Origin: a bacterium
GTDB lineage: Bacteria; Bdellovibrionota; FAC87; UBA2466
Reading direction: 5' to 3'
DNA length: 5,738 bases
Assembly: GCA_019750655.1 (NCBI GenBank)
Contig: JAIEOG010000323.1
Coordinates: 1 to 5,738 of the forward strand
A program made the translations under genes and the position numbers. A model generated the notes under the pieces. It did no database searches. It worked only from the letters and a program-made list of their open reading frames with translations, and was not told where the DNA came from. This document shows, piece after piece, positions 1 to 5,440 of this stretch (within the stretch, counting starts at the first letter, position 1; each line of letters begins with the position of its first letter).

Positions 1-1918
1 GCCTGTTCTTGCGCTCTGTCTTTGCGGAGCGGTGACCGGCCTGTCGATGCTCTACCAGGACTTCTTCCGGCCCATGGGCCAAAGCACGGGCGTGGAAGTC
101 GCCGAGCTCACCGGCATGGAGCACAGTGTCCGCCGCAAAGCCGCTGCCTCTTTCCTCTGGCAGCGTATGGAGTCGGGGGCGACTTTTTATGAAAAAGACG
201 CAGTCCAGGTGGGCGCAGAGAGTTCTGCCACCGTGCGGCTCAAAGACGGCTCCGTTCTAGAAATCGGTGAAAATAGCCTCGTCGTTTTGGAAGATCCCCG
301 TCAGGTACCGCTGCAGTTCATGCAAGGGTCGTTCGTGGTGCGCAAAGAGTCAGGCGATACCTTGGTGAAGGTGGAAAAGGGCGGGCAGACGAAAACCGAA
401 ACTTTGAACTACCGTTTACGCACCCCTGTTGCGCAATCCTTTTGGTACACGGTGCGCGGTTCAGAGAAGGAAGTGCGCTTTGAATGGGACAAAGTGGGTA
501 AAGGTGTCGAAGACAGCCAAGCGCACCTAGAAGTCTCGACCGGCCGCGGTTTTATTCCATCTGCTACGCGTAGCTTGCCATTAGATGCGGCGGGCAGCAC
601 GCTCGCGCGTTTCGGTGCGGGCCAATACTACTGGCGATTGTCCTCTGGGAAGAAAGCGCTTACTGAAACGCGGTCTTTCCGAGTGAGCGAAATCAGTCCC
701 TTGTTGCCAGTGGGCCCAACGCCTCAATCCCTTTTGCAAACGCACTCGAGCGCCACCCGCGTCGATTTCCAGTGGCGTTTGCCAGACCGAGGATTTGCGG
801 AGTCTGCGCAGTCGGAACTCCAGGTTTCTCAAGATGCCGATTTTTCCTCATTGGTCTACCAGAGCAAGATTTCCGAAGCGTCGCTGGGGGCGCGCGTGGA
901 CGGATTGGTTCCCGGAAAGTATTTCTGGCGCTTGCGCTCTGAGGTCCCTGGCGTGAACGTTTCGAGCCAGCCGGTGGCTTTTACTATCGCGATCGCGGAA
1001 AAGCTGAAGATTGAACTGCTATCGCCTATGGAAGACTCGTCGGTGGAGCAAGACATGCCACTCGCTTTCCGGTGGCAGGTTCCCGGAATACAAGCGCGCT
1101 ACCGCGTAGAGCTCCTGGCAGAAACGGCAGGGGCGAATCCGACTCAGTGGGAAGTTCCAGGCGATGGTTCGTGGCGGGTCAAAGCTCCGGTGCATGGGAG
1201 CTATACTTGGCGTGTGACAGCCTTTGCGGGGCCTGACAAAGTGGCGGAGTCCGGGTGGCGGCGTTTGCGTGTGCTCGACGGTAAACCGTTGATGCTCACC
1301 GCTCCCACAGATCGGACACGCTTCCAGCATTGGAAAGAGCCTGCGGAATTCCAGTTTCAGTGGGATCCGGCACAGGTGTTAGGGCAAAAAGATATCCGCT
1401 ATGCCCTGGAGCTAAGCCGCGATTCCGCTTTCTCCAAGGTGGAGAAGAGCTTGCCCACACAAACGACGCAAGTCGCTCACGCAAATATCAAGCTTGCGGA
1501 TGGAAAATGGTTTTGGCGTGTCCGCGCGCTCGATGCACAGGGGCAGCTTCTGCGCGTGAGCAAAGGGCTGCAGTTCGAACTAGCGCCTTTCGAGACGCTC
1601 AAAGCTCCCGAGAAAGCTTTTCCGGAGAATGGCAAGCGCATCGCAAAAGCTTCTGCAAGCGATGATCCTGTCCTGACCTGGGGCAAAGTCGACAACGCCG
1701 GCCGCTACCTGGTCAAAATTCGCCAGAACGGCAAACTCTGGCGCCAGGCGGGTACGAAAGAAACCCAATTGCCACTCAAAGGCATTCTGCCGGGAACTTA
1801 CGAGTGGAGCGTTCAGTCCGTAGATCCGCTCGATCGCGCGGGCGATCCAACGGCGTGGAACAGATTCGAAGTCCTTGCCCCTAAGCGTCTTCGCGCTCCA
1901 GCCCTCTTCCTAAAGTAA
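1..1918 (+). CDS. FecR-domain membrane protein with five fibronectin/Ig-like modules (5' partial)
   Basis: The frame is open to the left edge (first full codon at base 2). The residues before the first possible start, a GTG at 32, read PVLALCLCGAVTGLSMLYQ, a hydrophobic stretch that looks like a transmembrane helix or signal anchor. The GTG also has no well-spaced ribosome binding site, so the true start is probably outside the window. Numbering from the GTG codon, residues about 44-110 resemble a FecR domain (VQVGAESSATVRLKDGS, then LEIGENSLVVLE and a QGSFVVR strand). In this family it is a small periplasmic beta domain found in sigma/anti-sigma regulators and in many envelope proteins. Residues about 126-617 form five modules, each with an F-x-W-type strand early (W152, W248, W348, W444, W550) and a [YW]-x-W-[RS]-[VL] strand later (residues 199, 297, 391, 493, 590). 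The protein is probably anchored in the inner membrane with the rest in the periplasm. Partners and function are unknown. A classical TonB-linked FecR role is unlikely, since no sigma factor or receptor is seen. It ends at TAA 1916-1918. Confidence 0.9.
   Translation, partial: PVLALCLCGAVTGLSMLYQDFFRPMGQSTGVEVAELTGMEHSVRRKAAASFLWQRMESGATFYEKDAVQVGAESSATVRLKDGSVLEIGENSLVVLEDPRQVPLQFMQGSFVVRKESGDTLVKVEKGGQTKTETLNYRLRTPVAQSFWYTVRGSEKEVRFEWDKVGKGVEDSQAHLEVSTGRGFIPSATRSLPLDAAGSTLARFGAGQYYWRLSSGKKALTETRSFRVSEISPLLPVGPTPQSLLQTHSSATRVDFQWRLPDRGFAESAQSELQVSQDADFSSLVYQSKISEASLGARVDGLVPGKYFWRLRSEVPGVNVSSQPVAFTIAIAEKLKIELLSPMEDSSVEQDMPLAFRWQVPGIQARYRVELLAETAGANPTQWEVPGDGSWRVKAPVHGSYTWRVTAFAGPDKVAESGWRRLRVLDGKPLMLTAPTDRTRFQHWKEPAEFQFQWDPAQVLGQKDIRYALELSRDSAFSKVEKSLPTQTTQVAHANIKLADGKWFWRVRALDAQGQLLRVSKGLQFELAPFETLKAPEKAFPENGKRIAKASASDDPVLTWGKVDNAGRYLVKIRQNGKLWRQAGTKETQLPLKGILPGTYEWSVQSVDPLDRAGDPTAWNRFEVLAPKRLRAPALFLK
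407..1882 (+). repeat. five tandem protein-level modules, about 98 residues each
   Basis: Within the FecR-domain protein, the approximate module borders are 407-685, 695-991, 1004-1276, 1283-1582 and 1589-1882. The second-half signatures are YYWRL, YFWRL, YTWRV, WFWRV and YEWSV, spaced 98, 94, 102 and 97 residues apart. The first-half tryptophans are spaced 96, 100, 96 and 106. Modules 2-5 begin with a short proline-containing strand (for example SPMED, TAPTD, KAPEK). The repetition is seen in protein only; the DNA of the modules has diverged, so it is an old duplication rather than a recent tandem repeat. The fold is inferred as a fibronectin III or Ig-like beta sandwich. Confidence 0.75.
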
Positions 1919-1922
1919 ACTA
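1916..1922. other. tail-to-tail gene junction with one spacer base
   Basis: The + strand gene ends with TAA (1916-1918) and the - strand operon ends with TAG (complement of 1920-1922), leaving only base 1919 between them. There is no room for a dedicated intergenic terminator, and no strong hairpin with a T-run is visible on either strand nearby. Each transcript must therefore run into the opposite gene or end by another means such as Rho. Confidence 0.85.
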
Positions 1923-2669
1923 AGCCGTTTTCACGATGGTGCTCAGCTGCGCAGGAGTCATCGGCGTTGCGGGTGGGCTAGAAGAGCCGCCCGGGCCACT
2001 GCAGACGTGGGTGTGCGCATTAAAGAGTGCCATGAAGCTCTGGCCTTTTACCAAGGCCTCGCTGGCACCAGCCCCCAATTCCAAACTCGCTGCGGCTTCG
2101 ACCTTCACCGAGTTTGCGTGGATGCGGATGCTGCCCGACTCGATGACGATCTCGTCTCCGGCTTTGTTTTGCACGCGGATGGTGCCGTTCTCTATGCAAA
2201 TGCGGTTGTTCTTCGCATCGCTTAAAGTCACCCGGTCTGCCTGGGATTCAATCTGTAGGCGCCGGCCTTGCTTATCCTGCAACAAGATGCCGCGTTGGTT
2301 GTCCGAGTCGTCGAAGCAGAGCAAGTTTTGGGCGCGCGTGGCGAGGTACTTCAAGTCATTGGAGCCGTTGCCATTGAATTCGCCGCCTCGGCCCGTTGGT
2401 TGGGGCTTATGCTTTTGGCTATAGAGCATTCCTAGGACGACGGGAAAATCCAGATTACCCCGTTTGAGATAAACCAAGACTTCATCGCCGACTTCGGGAA
2501 TGAACCAGAAGCCCGCACCGCCGGAGGCGTAGGGCGAACAAACGTCCACCCATTCCGACGGGTGTTCGGCAGAATCGCCCTCGAACCAGGGGTATTCGAC
2601 TCGGATTTTTCCCAAGTGATCGGGGTCCTGATTTTCTTTCACAATCGCGCGGAAGAAACCTTCGTTCAT
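1920..2669 (-). CDS. gp5/VgrG-like spike protein (phage baseplate assembly V type), 249 aa
   Basis: Residues about 1-82 match the OB-fold domain of phage baseplate V/gp5/VgrG proteins: GKIRVEYPW, then WVDVCSPYASGGAGFWFIPE, GDEVLVYLKRG and FPVVLGMLY. Residues about 115-200 are short alternating strands (RGILLQDKQGRRLQIES, RVTLSDAKNNRICIEN, IRVQNKAGDEIVIESGSIRI), as expected for the trimeric beta-prism that forms a spike shaft. The tail has an HTH triplet (His219, His221), then a Gly/Ser/Pro-rich stretch and QLSTIVKTA, resembling the C-termini of phage and contractile-system spikes. In P2-like spikes an HxH motif binds iron at the tip; that role here is inference. No gp27-like head domain precedes the OB fold, unlike full-length VgrG (usually over 600 residues). 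The start is the ATG at 2669, with AAGGGGG six bases upstream; an in-frame ATG further out (2720) would add 17 residues lying inside the upstream gene. Its ATG overlaps that gene's TGA. It is the last gene of the - strand operon. Confidence 0.9.
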   Translation of the reverse strand: MNEGFFRAIVKENQDPDHLGKIRVEYPWFEGDSAEHPSEWVDVCSPYASGGAGFWFIPEVGDEVLVYLKRGNLDFPVVLGMLYSQKHKPQPTGRGGEFNGNGSNDLKYLATRAQNLLCFDDSDNQRGILLQDKQGRRLQIESQADRVTLSDAKNNRICIENGTIRVQNKAGDEIVIESGSIRIHANSVKVEAAASLELGAGASEALVKGQSFMALFNAHTHVCSGPGGSSSPPATPMTPAQLSTIVKTA

Positions 2670-3658
2670 GCTGAACCCCCTTTTGCGGAGTAAACGCCCT
2701 CGGCTCGGAAATCCACCCACTCAGCGTGTTCGGAGTAAGGCAGCTGGCAGCTTGCATTGGTGCCATCCACTGATTGCACGACGCATTTTCCCAGTGTGCT
2801 GCGTTTGCCACTAGCATCACTTGCCGAAATCACGACCGAATCATTCACGGCGACGCCCTCGGTGACTCGCAAGATCGCAAGCCCTTTGCCCGAGCCGATA
2901 GGGTAACAATCCACCACTTTGACTCGAGAACTCTTGGCTGCTTCGGTGTCTCGACGGGCAAGGGAGTAAGCCGTGCCCGGCGCGCGTTCATCCGCTCGGA
3001 CGCGGATGAGCAGGTCATCGGACCCTAGTGGAAAACGTTTTGCTTTGCCGGGTTCCAGCGCCCCCAAGCGCCGCACGCCCGAGTTGCCGGGCAGGGAAGC
3101 GAAAGCCTCTGCCTCGGCTCGGCCACCTTCTGGAAGCGAAAACACTAAGCCCACGGAGGCTTGTTTGCCGGTCATCCGCACCCAATCTGTACGATCTCCG
3201 GCGTGGTACTGCACTTCGCCGTCCATCTTCTGCCCAGGAGCTAGTTCGGCCGCGGTTTCGAACGAGCCGTCTTCACCGGAGTTGAAGTCTGCATTTCGGT
3301 ATTCGACTGAAATAACTGCTGGCCCTGAACTATAGAGGCGGCGGTTGCGCGGTAGTTCAATGGTGTACTCGCCTTTGGGTACGAAGTCTGTCGTGGTTTG
3401 AAAAAGACCTGCTTGTTCGTTGCAGTGAGATTCCACGGCAACGCGGCCCTGGCTCCCGCGTACCGTCGATGCCAAGTCGACTCGCGCGAGGCGACAACGA
3501 TCAGGGCTAGGGCGAAACCGTTGCTCGATGAAGATTTTTCCGGCTGAGCCGAGCGAAAGCACTTCTTGAGTGCCCCGAACCGAGGACGGAAGCTGTGTTC
3601 CGGGCGTTGCACAGCCGACTAAAACTAGGGCAAAGATGCCCCCCAAGCTAAGACGCAC
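2666..3658 (-). CDS. envelope lipoprotein, 330 aa, with PPC-like central domain
   Basis: The N-terminus is a short lipoprotein signal, MRLSLGGIFALVLVGC, with lipobox L-V-G-C and lipidated Cys16. Residue +2 is Ala rather than Asp, which by the Escherichia coli sorting rule favours the outer membrane. The start is a GTG at 3658 with AAGGAG six bases upstream; the open frame continues upstream to an ATG at 3751, but that would bury the signal behind 31 extra residues. The mature protein looks all-beta with three parts: about 25-117; about 118-235, which resembles a bacterial pre-peptidase C-terminal (PPC) fold (GEDGSFETAAELAPGQ, then GEVQYHAGDRTDWVRM); and about 243-322, a compact strand-rich region with Cys251, Cys292 and Cys304. 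Cys55 and Cys79 could form a further disulfide. No catalytic motif is seen. Its place between a VWA/FHA membrane protein and a spike suggests an outer-membrane anchor or trunk-interacting protein, but it is about twice the usual size of the type VI lipoprotein TssJ and I do not recognise it as such. It overlaps the upstream gene by 11 bases and the spike gene by an ATGA. Confidence 0.88.
   Translation of the reverse strand: MRLSLGGIFALVLVGCATPGTQLPSSVRGTQEVLSLGSAGKIFIEQRFRPSPDRCRLARVDLASTVRGSQGRVAVESHCNEQAGLFQTTTDFVPKGEYTIELPRNRRLYSSGPAVISVEYRNADFNSGEDGSFETAAELAPGQKMDGEVQYHAGDRTDWVRMTGKQASVGLVFSLPEGGRAEAEAFASLPGNSGVRRLGALEPGKAKRFPLGSDDLLIRVRADERAPGTAYSLARRDTEAAKSSRVKVVDCYPIGSGKGLAILRVTEGVAVNDSVVISASDASGKRSTLGKCVVQSVDGTNASCQLPYSEHAEWVDFRAEGVYSAKGGSA
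2676..2682 (-). promoter_or_regulatory. ribosome binding site of the spike gene
   Basis: AAGGGGG on the - strand, six bases before the ATG at 2669. It lies within the 3' end of the lipoprotein gene and decides the start in favour of 2669 over the in-frame upstream ATG at 2720. Confidence 0.65.
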
Positions 3659-5006
3659 GACTAACTCCTTGCTGAATAAACTGAAAGCGGCTCGAAGCCA
3701 CGCGGATCTCATCGCCACTTGCCAAGTAGCGAGGGGCTGTGACCGCAACACCGTTTACGAAAACAGGCTTACCTGCTGGAATCAGCTGATAGGCAGTCCG
3801 TTCACCACGGCTTGTTTGTGCGATCTGGAAAAAGTGCGCCTTACGAACGCCTTTACGGGGCAGGCAACGCAATAGACTCCCGCGCCGGGTGCCGACATGG
3901 ATCAGCGGAGCATCGATAGCCGCCACGAGAGGCTTTGCGACCTCGCCTTTCTCACCCAGCGGATTGTCTTGCAAGAGGTATGCATGCTCCTGGATGGCAC
4001 AGAAGGCGCATAGTTTCTGGCTTTGGCGCATTCTTTGGCCGCAGTCGCCACAGTGCTTGGGGGAATAAGCGCGCACGAGCCGAACACTGAGCCATACCAG
4101 AGCCGCAATCCCGAGCATCAGAGTCGCGATGCGTACGATTCTCCGCAGCAGCGAGGGCCGTGCATTTTCTCCCAAGCTCAGGGTCAATGGGTCGCTGGTT
4201 GCTTTGCTGTCTCCCTGCCGGGCTTGAGCAAACAGAGTCAGATTTCCTGAGGATTCCAACGGGGAATGTGCGGAGGCCACGTACGTTCGTACTGGCAAAG
4301 TCTCGGGCGCGATCACAGGCGCTCCGGCTTGCAGCAGTTCGCCGAGTTTGGTTTCCAACCGATCTAAGACAGGGCCTAAAACAGGCAAGAGAGCCGGGTT
4401 GTAGAGCAGTACATGCAGTTCTGTTCCCGACTGCCGCAACCAAGACACCCCTGCATCCCCTACAGAAAGATTACCGGACGTCACAAGCCACACCTGTCGA
4501 GTCAACCCGTCGAGAGCCGGCGCTTGCCGCACGTACTCCATAGCTTTTTCGGGTTCTGCGGAAACGGCGCGAGCGTCGCAGCGGATCTGGCCTCGAGGGA
4601 TTTCTCCTGCAGGAACTTGGCTCGCGATGACTTCCAGAGACCCTCGTCGAAAGCTGAGCAGACTGATACGGCTTGCGCTTGGCAGTTCTTTCCCCAATCG
4701 GCCCACCCAGCCAGCAACCGCTTGATCCACACGCGCGGTTCCGCAAGAGGCGGAGTTATCGAGCAAGATCCAAAGATCCAACGGGGCGCGCACCAGCGAC
4801 GTGCGCAATGGGCCATCGGCTTGGGTTGTGGCGAGGGATACTTTAGTATCCGCCGGACCTCGGACAGAAACCGTTGCCTGGATCTCATTCGCGTCCACCA
4901 CAGCGCTATGCAGACTCACTTTGAGATCTGGCGCAGGAGGAGCCGCAAATGCCGACGCTACGGGGAAGAAGCAAAAAACTAATGTAAAGAACAACCAGAC
5001 TCTCAT
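3648..5006 (-). CDS. signal peptide - VWA-like - TM - zinc ribbon - FHA-like protein, 452 aa
   Basis: Residues 1-21 are a signal peptide (MRVWLFFTLVFCFFPVASAF, probable cleavage at AFA/APP). Residues about 75-205 resemble a von Willebrand factor A domain: strand LDLWILL followed by the metal-site motif DNSAS (D83, S85, S87). The usual TDG of the later metal-binding loop reads VTSGN (about 175-179), so the site is probably incomplete. Cys88 and Cys143 could form a disulfide. Residues about 290-311 are a transmembrane helix flanked by Arg. Then follow C319-x2-C322-x10-C333-x2-C336, a zinc-ribbon pattern, and residues about 363-448, an FHA-like domain (HVGTRRGSLLR, VRKAHFFQI, FVNG, GDEIRV). The implied topology is VWA in the periplasm and zinc ribbon plus FHA in the cytoplasm, so the protein could link cytoplasmic phosphothreonine or protein contacts to envelope parts; this is inference. 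The start is the ATG at 5006, because it gives the signal peptide; the longer frame to 5207 is a basic, proline-rich extension overlapping the previous gene. AAAGG lies seven bases upstream. It stops at TAG 3648-3650. Confidence 0.88.
   Translation of the reverse strand: MRVWLFFTLVFCFFPVASAFAAPPAPDLKVSLHSAVVDANEIQATVSVRGPADTKVSLATTQADGPLRTSLVRAPLDLWILLDNSASCGTARVDQAVAGWVGRLGKELPSASRISLLSFRRGSLEVIASQVPAGEIPRGQIRCDARAVSAEPEKAMEYVRQAPALDGLTRQVWLVTSGNLSVGDAGVSWLRQSGTELHVLLYNPALLPVLGPVLDRLETKLGELLQAGAPVIAPETLPVRTYVASAHSPLESSGNLTLFAQARQGDSKATSDPLTLSLGENARPSLLRRIVRIATLMLGIAALVWLSVRLVRAYSPKHCGDCGQRMRQSQKLCAFCAIQEHAYLLQDNPLGEKGEVAKPLVAAIDAPLIHVGTRRGSLLRCLPRKGVRKAHFFQIAQTSRGERTAYQLIPAGKPVFVNGVAVTAPRYLASGDEIRVASSRFQFIQQGVSRAS
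3665..3670 (-). promoter_or_regulatory. ribosome binding site of the lipoprotein gene
   Basis: AAGGAG on the - strand, six bases before the GTG at 3658. It sits inside the 3' end of the upstream VWA/FHA gene and is the strongest argument for the GTG start, together with the lipobox that then falls at the correct distance. Confidence 0.75.
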
Positions 5007-5440
5007 ACCAGGGCCTTTCTTTCCGTACGCAAGCTTCCACGGTTCTCGGGGAATACTTTCAGCAAAAAGACTTTTCCGTCGATTTTTACACGGTCGTTGG
5101 AGAATGCGGTTTGCGTTTCGCGTCCCACACGGATTTCTAGTAGTCCATCGCGGAGGCACAGGGTTTGATCCCCGCGCAGGCTCAGGCCTTCTGCGATCCC
5201 GATCCATTCCCTCGATTCCAAGTCCAAAGCCACGGCAGATAGCCGGGCGGCCGGTGCGGTTTCAGCTTCTTTAGCTGGGGTGAGGCGCGCGGACTGCCAT
5301 TGCAGTTCCAGGGCGAATGCACGCTGGGCCATTGCCAGTCGCACTTTCATTTCATTGCCGGCCTTTTCAAAGAAAGCGCGCACCCGGTCTAGACGGCTGA
5401 CTTCTGGAGTAGGCGGGGCAGTGAGCGTTTGCGGCATCAT
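5003..5440 (-). CDS. hypothetical cytoplasmic protein, 145 aa
   Basis: I do not recognise a family. There is no signal peptide or membrane segment. Residues about 13-52 are predicted by eye to be helical and charged (SRLDRVRAFFEKAGNEMKVR and on), possibly a coiled-coil or docking helix. An Ala/Pro linker follows at about 53-66. Residues about 67-137 alternate short strands (LDLESREWIGIAEG, LCLRDGLLEIRVG, RVKIDGKVFLLKVFPE), suggesting a small beta domain. The start is the first of two consecutive ATG codons (5440 and 5437); GGAGG lies six bases before the first. The ATG at 5440 overlaps the stop of the FHA-like gene, and the TGA at 5003-5005 overlaps the ATG of the VWA/FHA gene, so it is translationally embedded between two FHA-like proteins. 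A role as an adaptor in the same complex is an inference from position only. The reading frame is real because both borders are exact ATGA overlaps with a good ribosome binding site. Confidence 0.82.
   Translation of the reverse strand: MMPQTLTAPPTPEVSRLDRVRAFFEKAGNEMKVRLAMAQRAFALELQWQSARLTPAKEAETAPAARLSAVALDLESREWIGIAEGLSLRGDQTLCLRDGLLEIRVGRETQTAFSNDRVKIDGKVFLLKVFPENRGSLRTERKALV
5014..5018 (-). promoter_or_regulatory. weak ribosome binding site of the VWA/FHA gene
   Basis: AAAGG on the - strand, seven bases before the ATG at 5006, inside the end of the upstream gene. The match is modest, so initiation may lean on translational coupling through the ATGA overlap. Confidence 0.45.

Noticed and set aside
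32..34. GTG at 32 as the true start of the FecR-domain protein
   Set aside because: The frame is open to the window edge and the preceding codons continue a hydrophobic segment; the GGAG nearby is too close to the GTG.
1330..1665. Open frame of 111 codons on the + strand in another phase
   Set aside because: It lies inside the FecR-protein gene in a different phase, and the product is a basic, structureless sequence.
1884..1900. Small inverted repeat (AGCG...CGCT) near the end of the + strand gene as a terminator
   Set aside because: The stem is only about four base pairs and no T-run follows.
1936..2424. Open frame of 162 codons on the + strand
   Set aside because: It lies wholly antisense to the spike gene, has no domain-like features, and the - strand frame has a clear gp5/OB-fold protein.
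3659..3751. N-terminal extension of the lipoprotein to the ATG at 3751
   Set aside because: It would push the lipobox cysteine to about residue 47 and overlap the previous gene by about 100 bases; the GTG at 3658 has AAGGAG at the right distance.
3952..4443. Alternative - strand frame of 163 codons
   Set aside because: It is a shifted frame inside the VWA/FHA gene, Arg/Ala/Cys-rich and without recognisable structure.
4413..4982. Open frame of 189 codons on the + strand
   Set aside because: It is antisense to the VWA/FHA gene, its product is basic and of low-complexity character (many Arg, Ser, His), and the opposite frame has a coherent domain structure.
5007..5207. N-terminal extension of the VWA/FHA protein to the ATG at 5207
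   Set aside because: It would place 67 basic, proline-rich residues before a good signal peptide and overlap the previous gene by about 200 bases; the ATG at 5006 gives an exact ATGA overlap.
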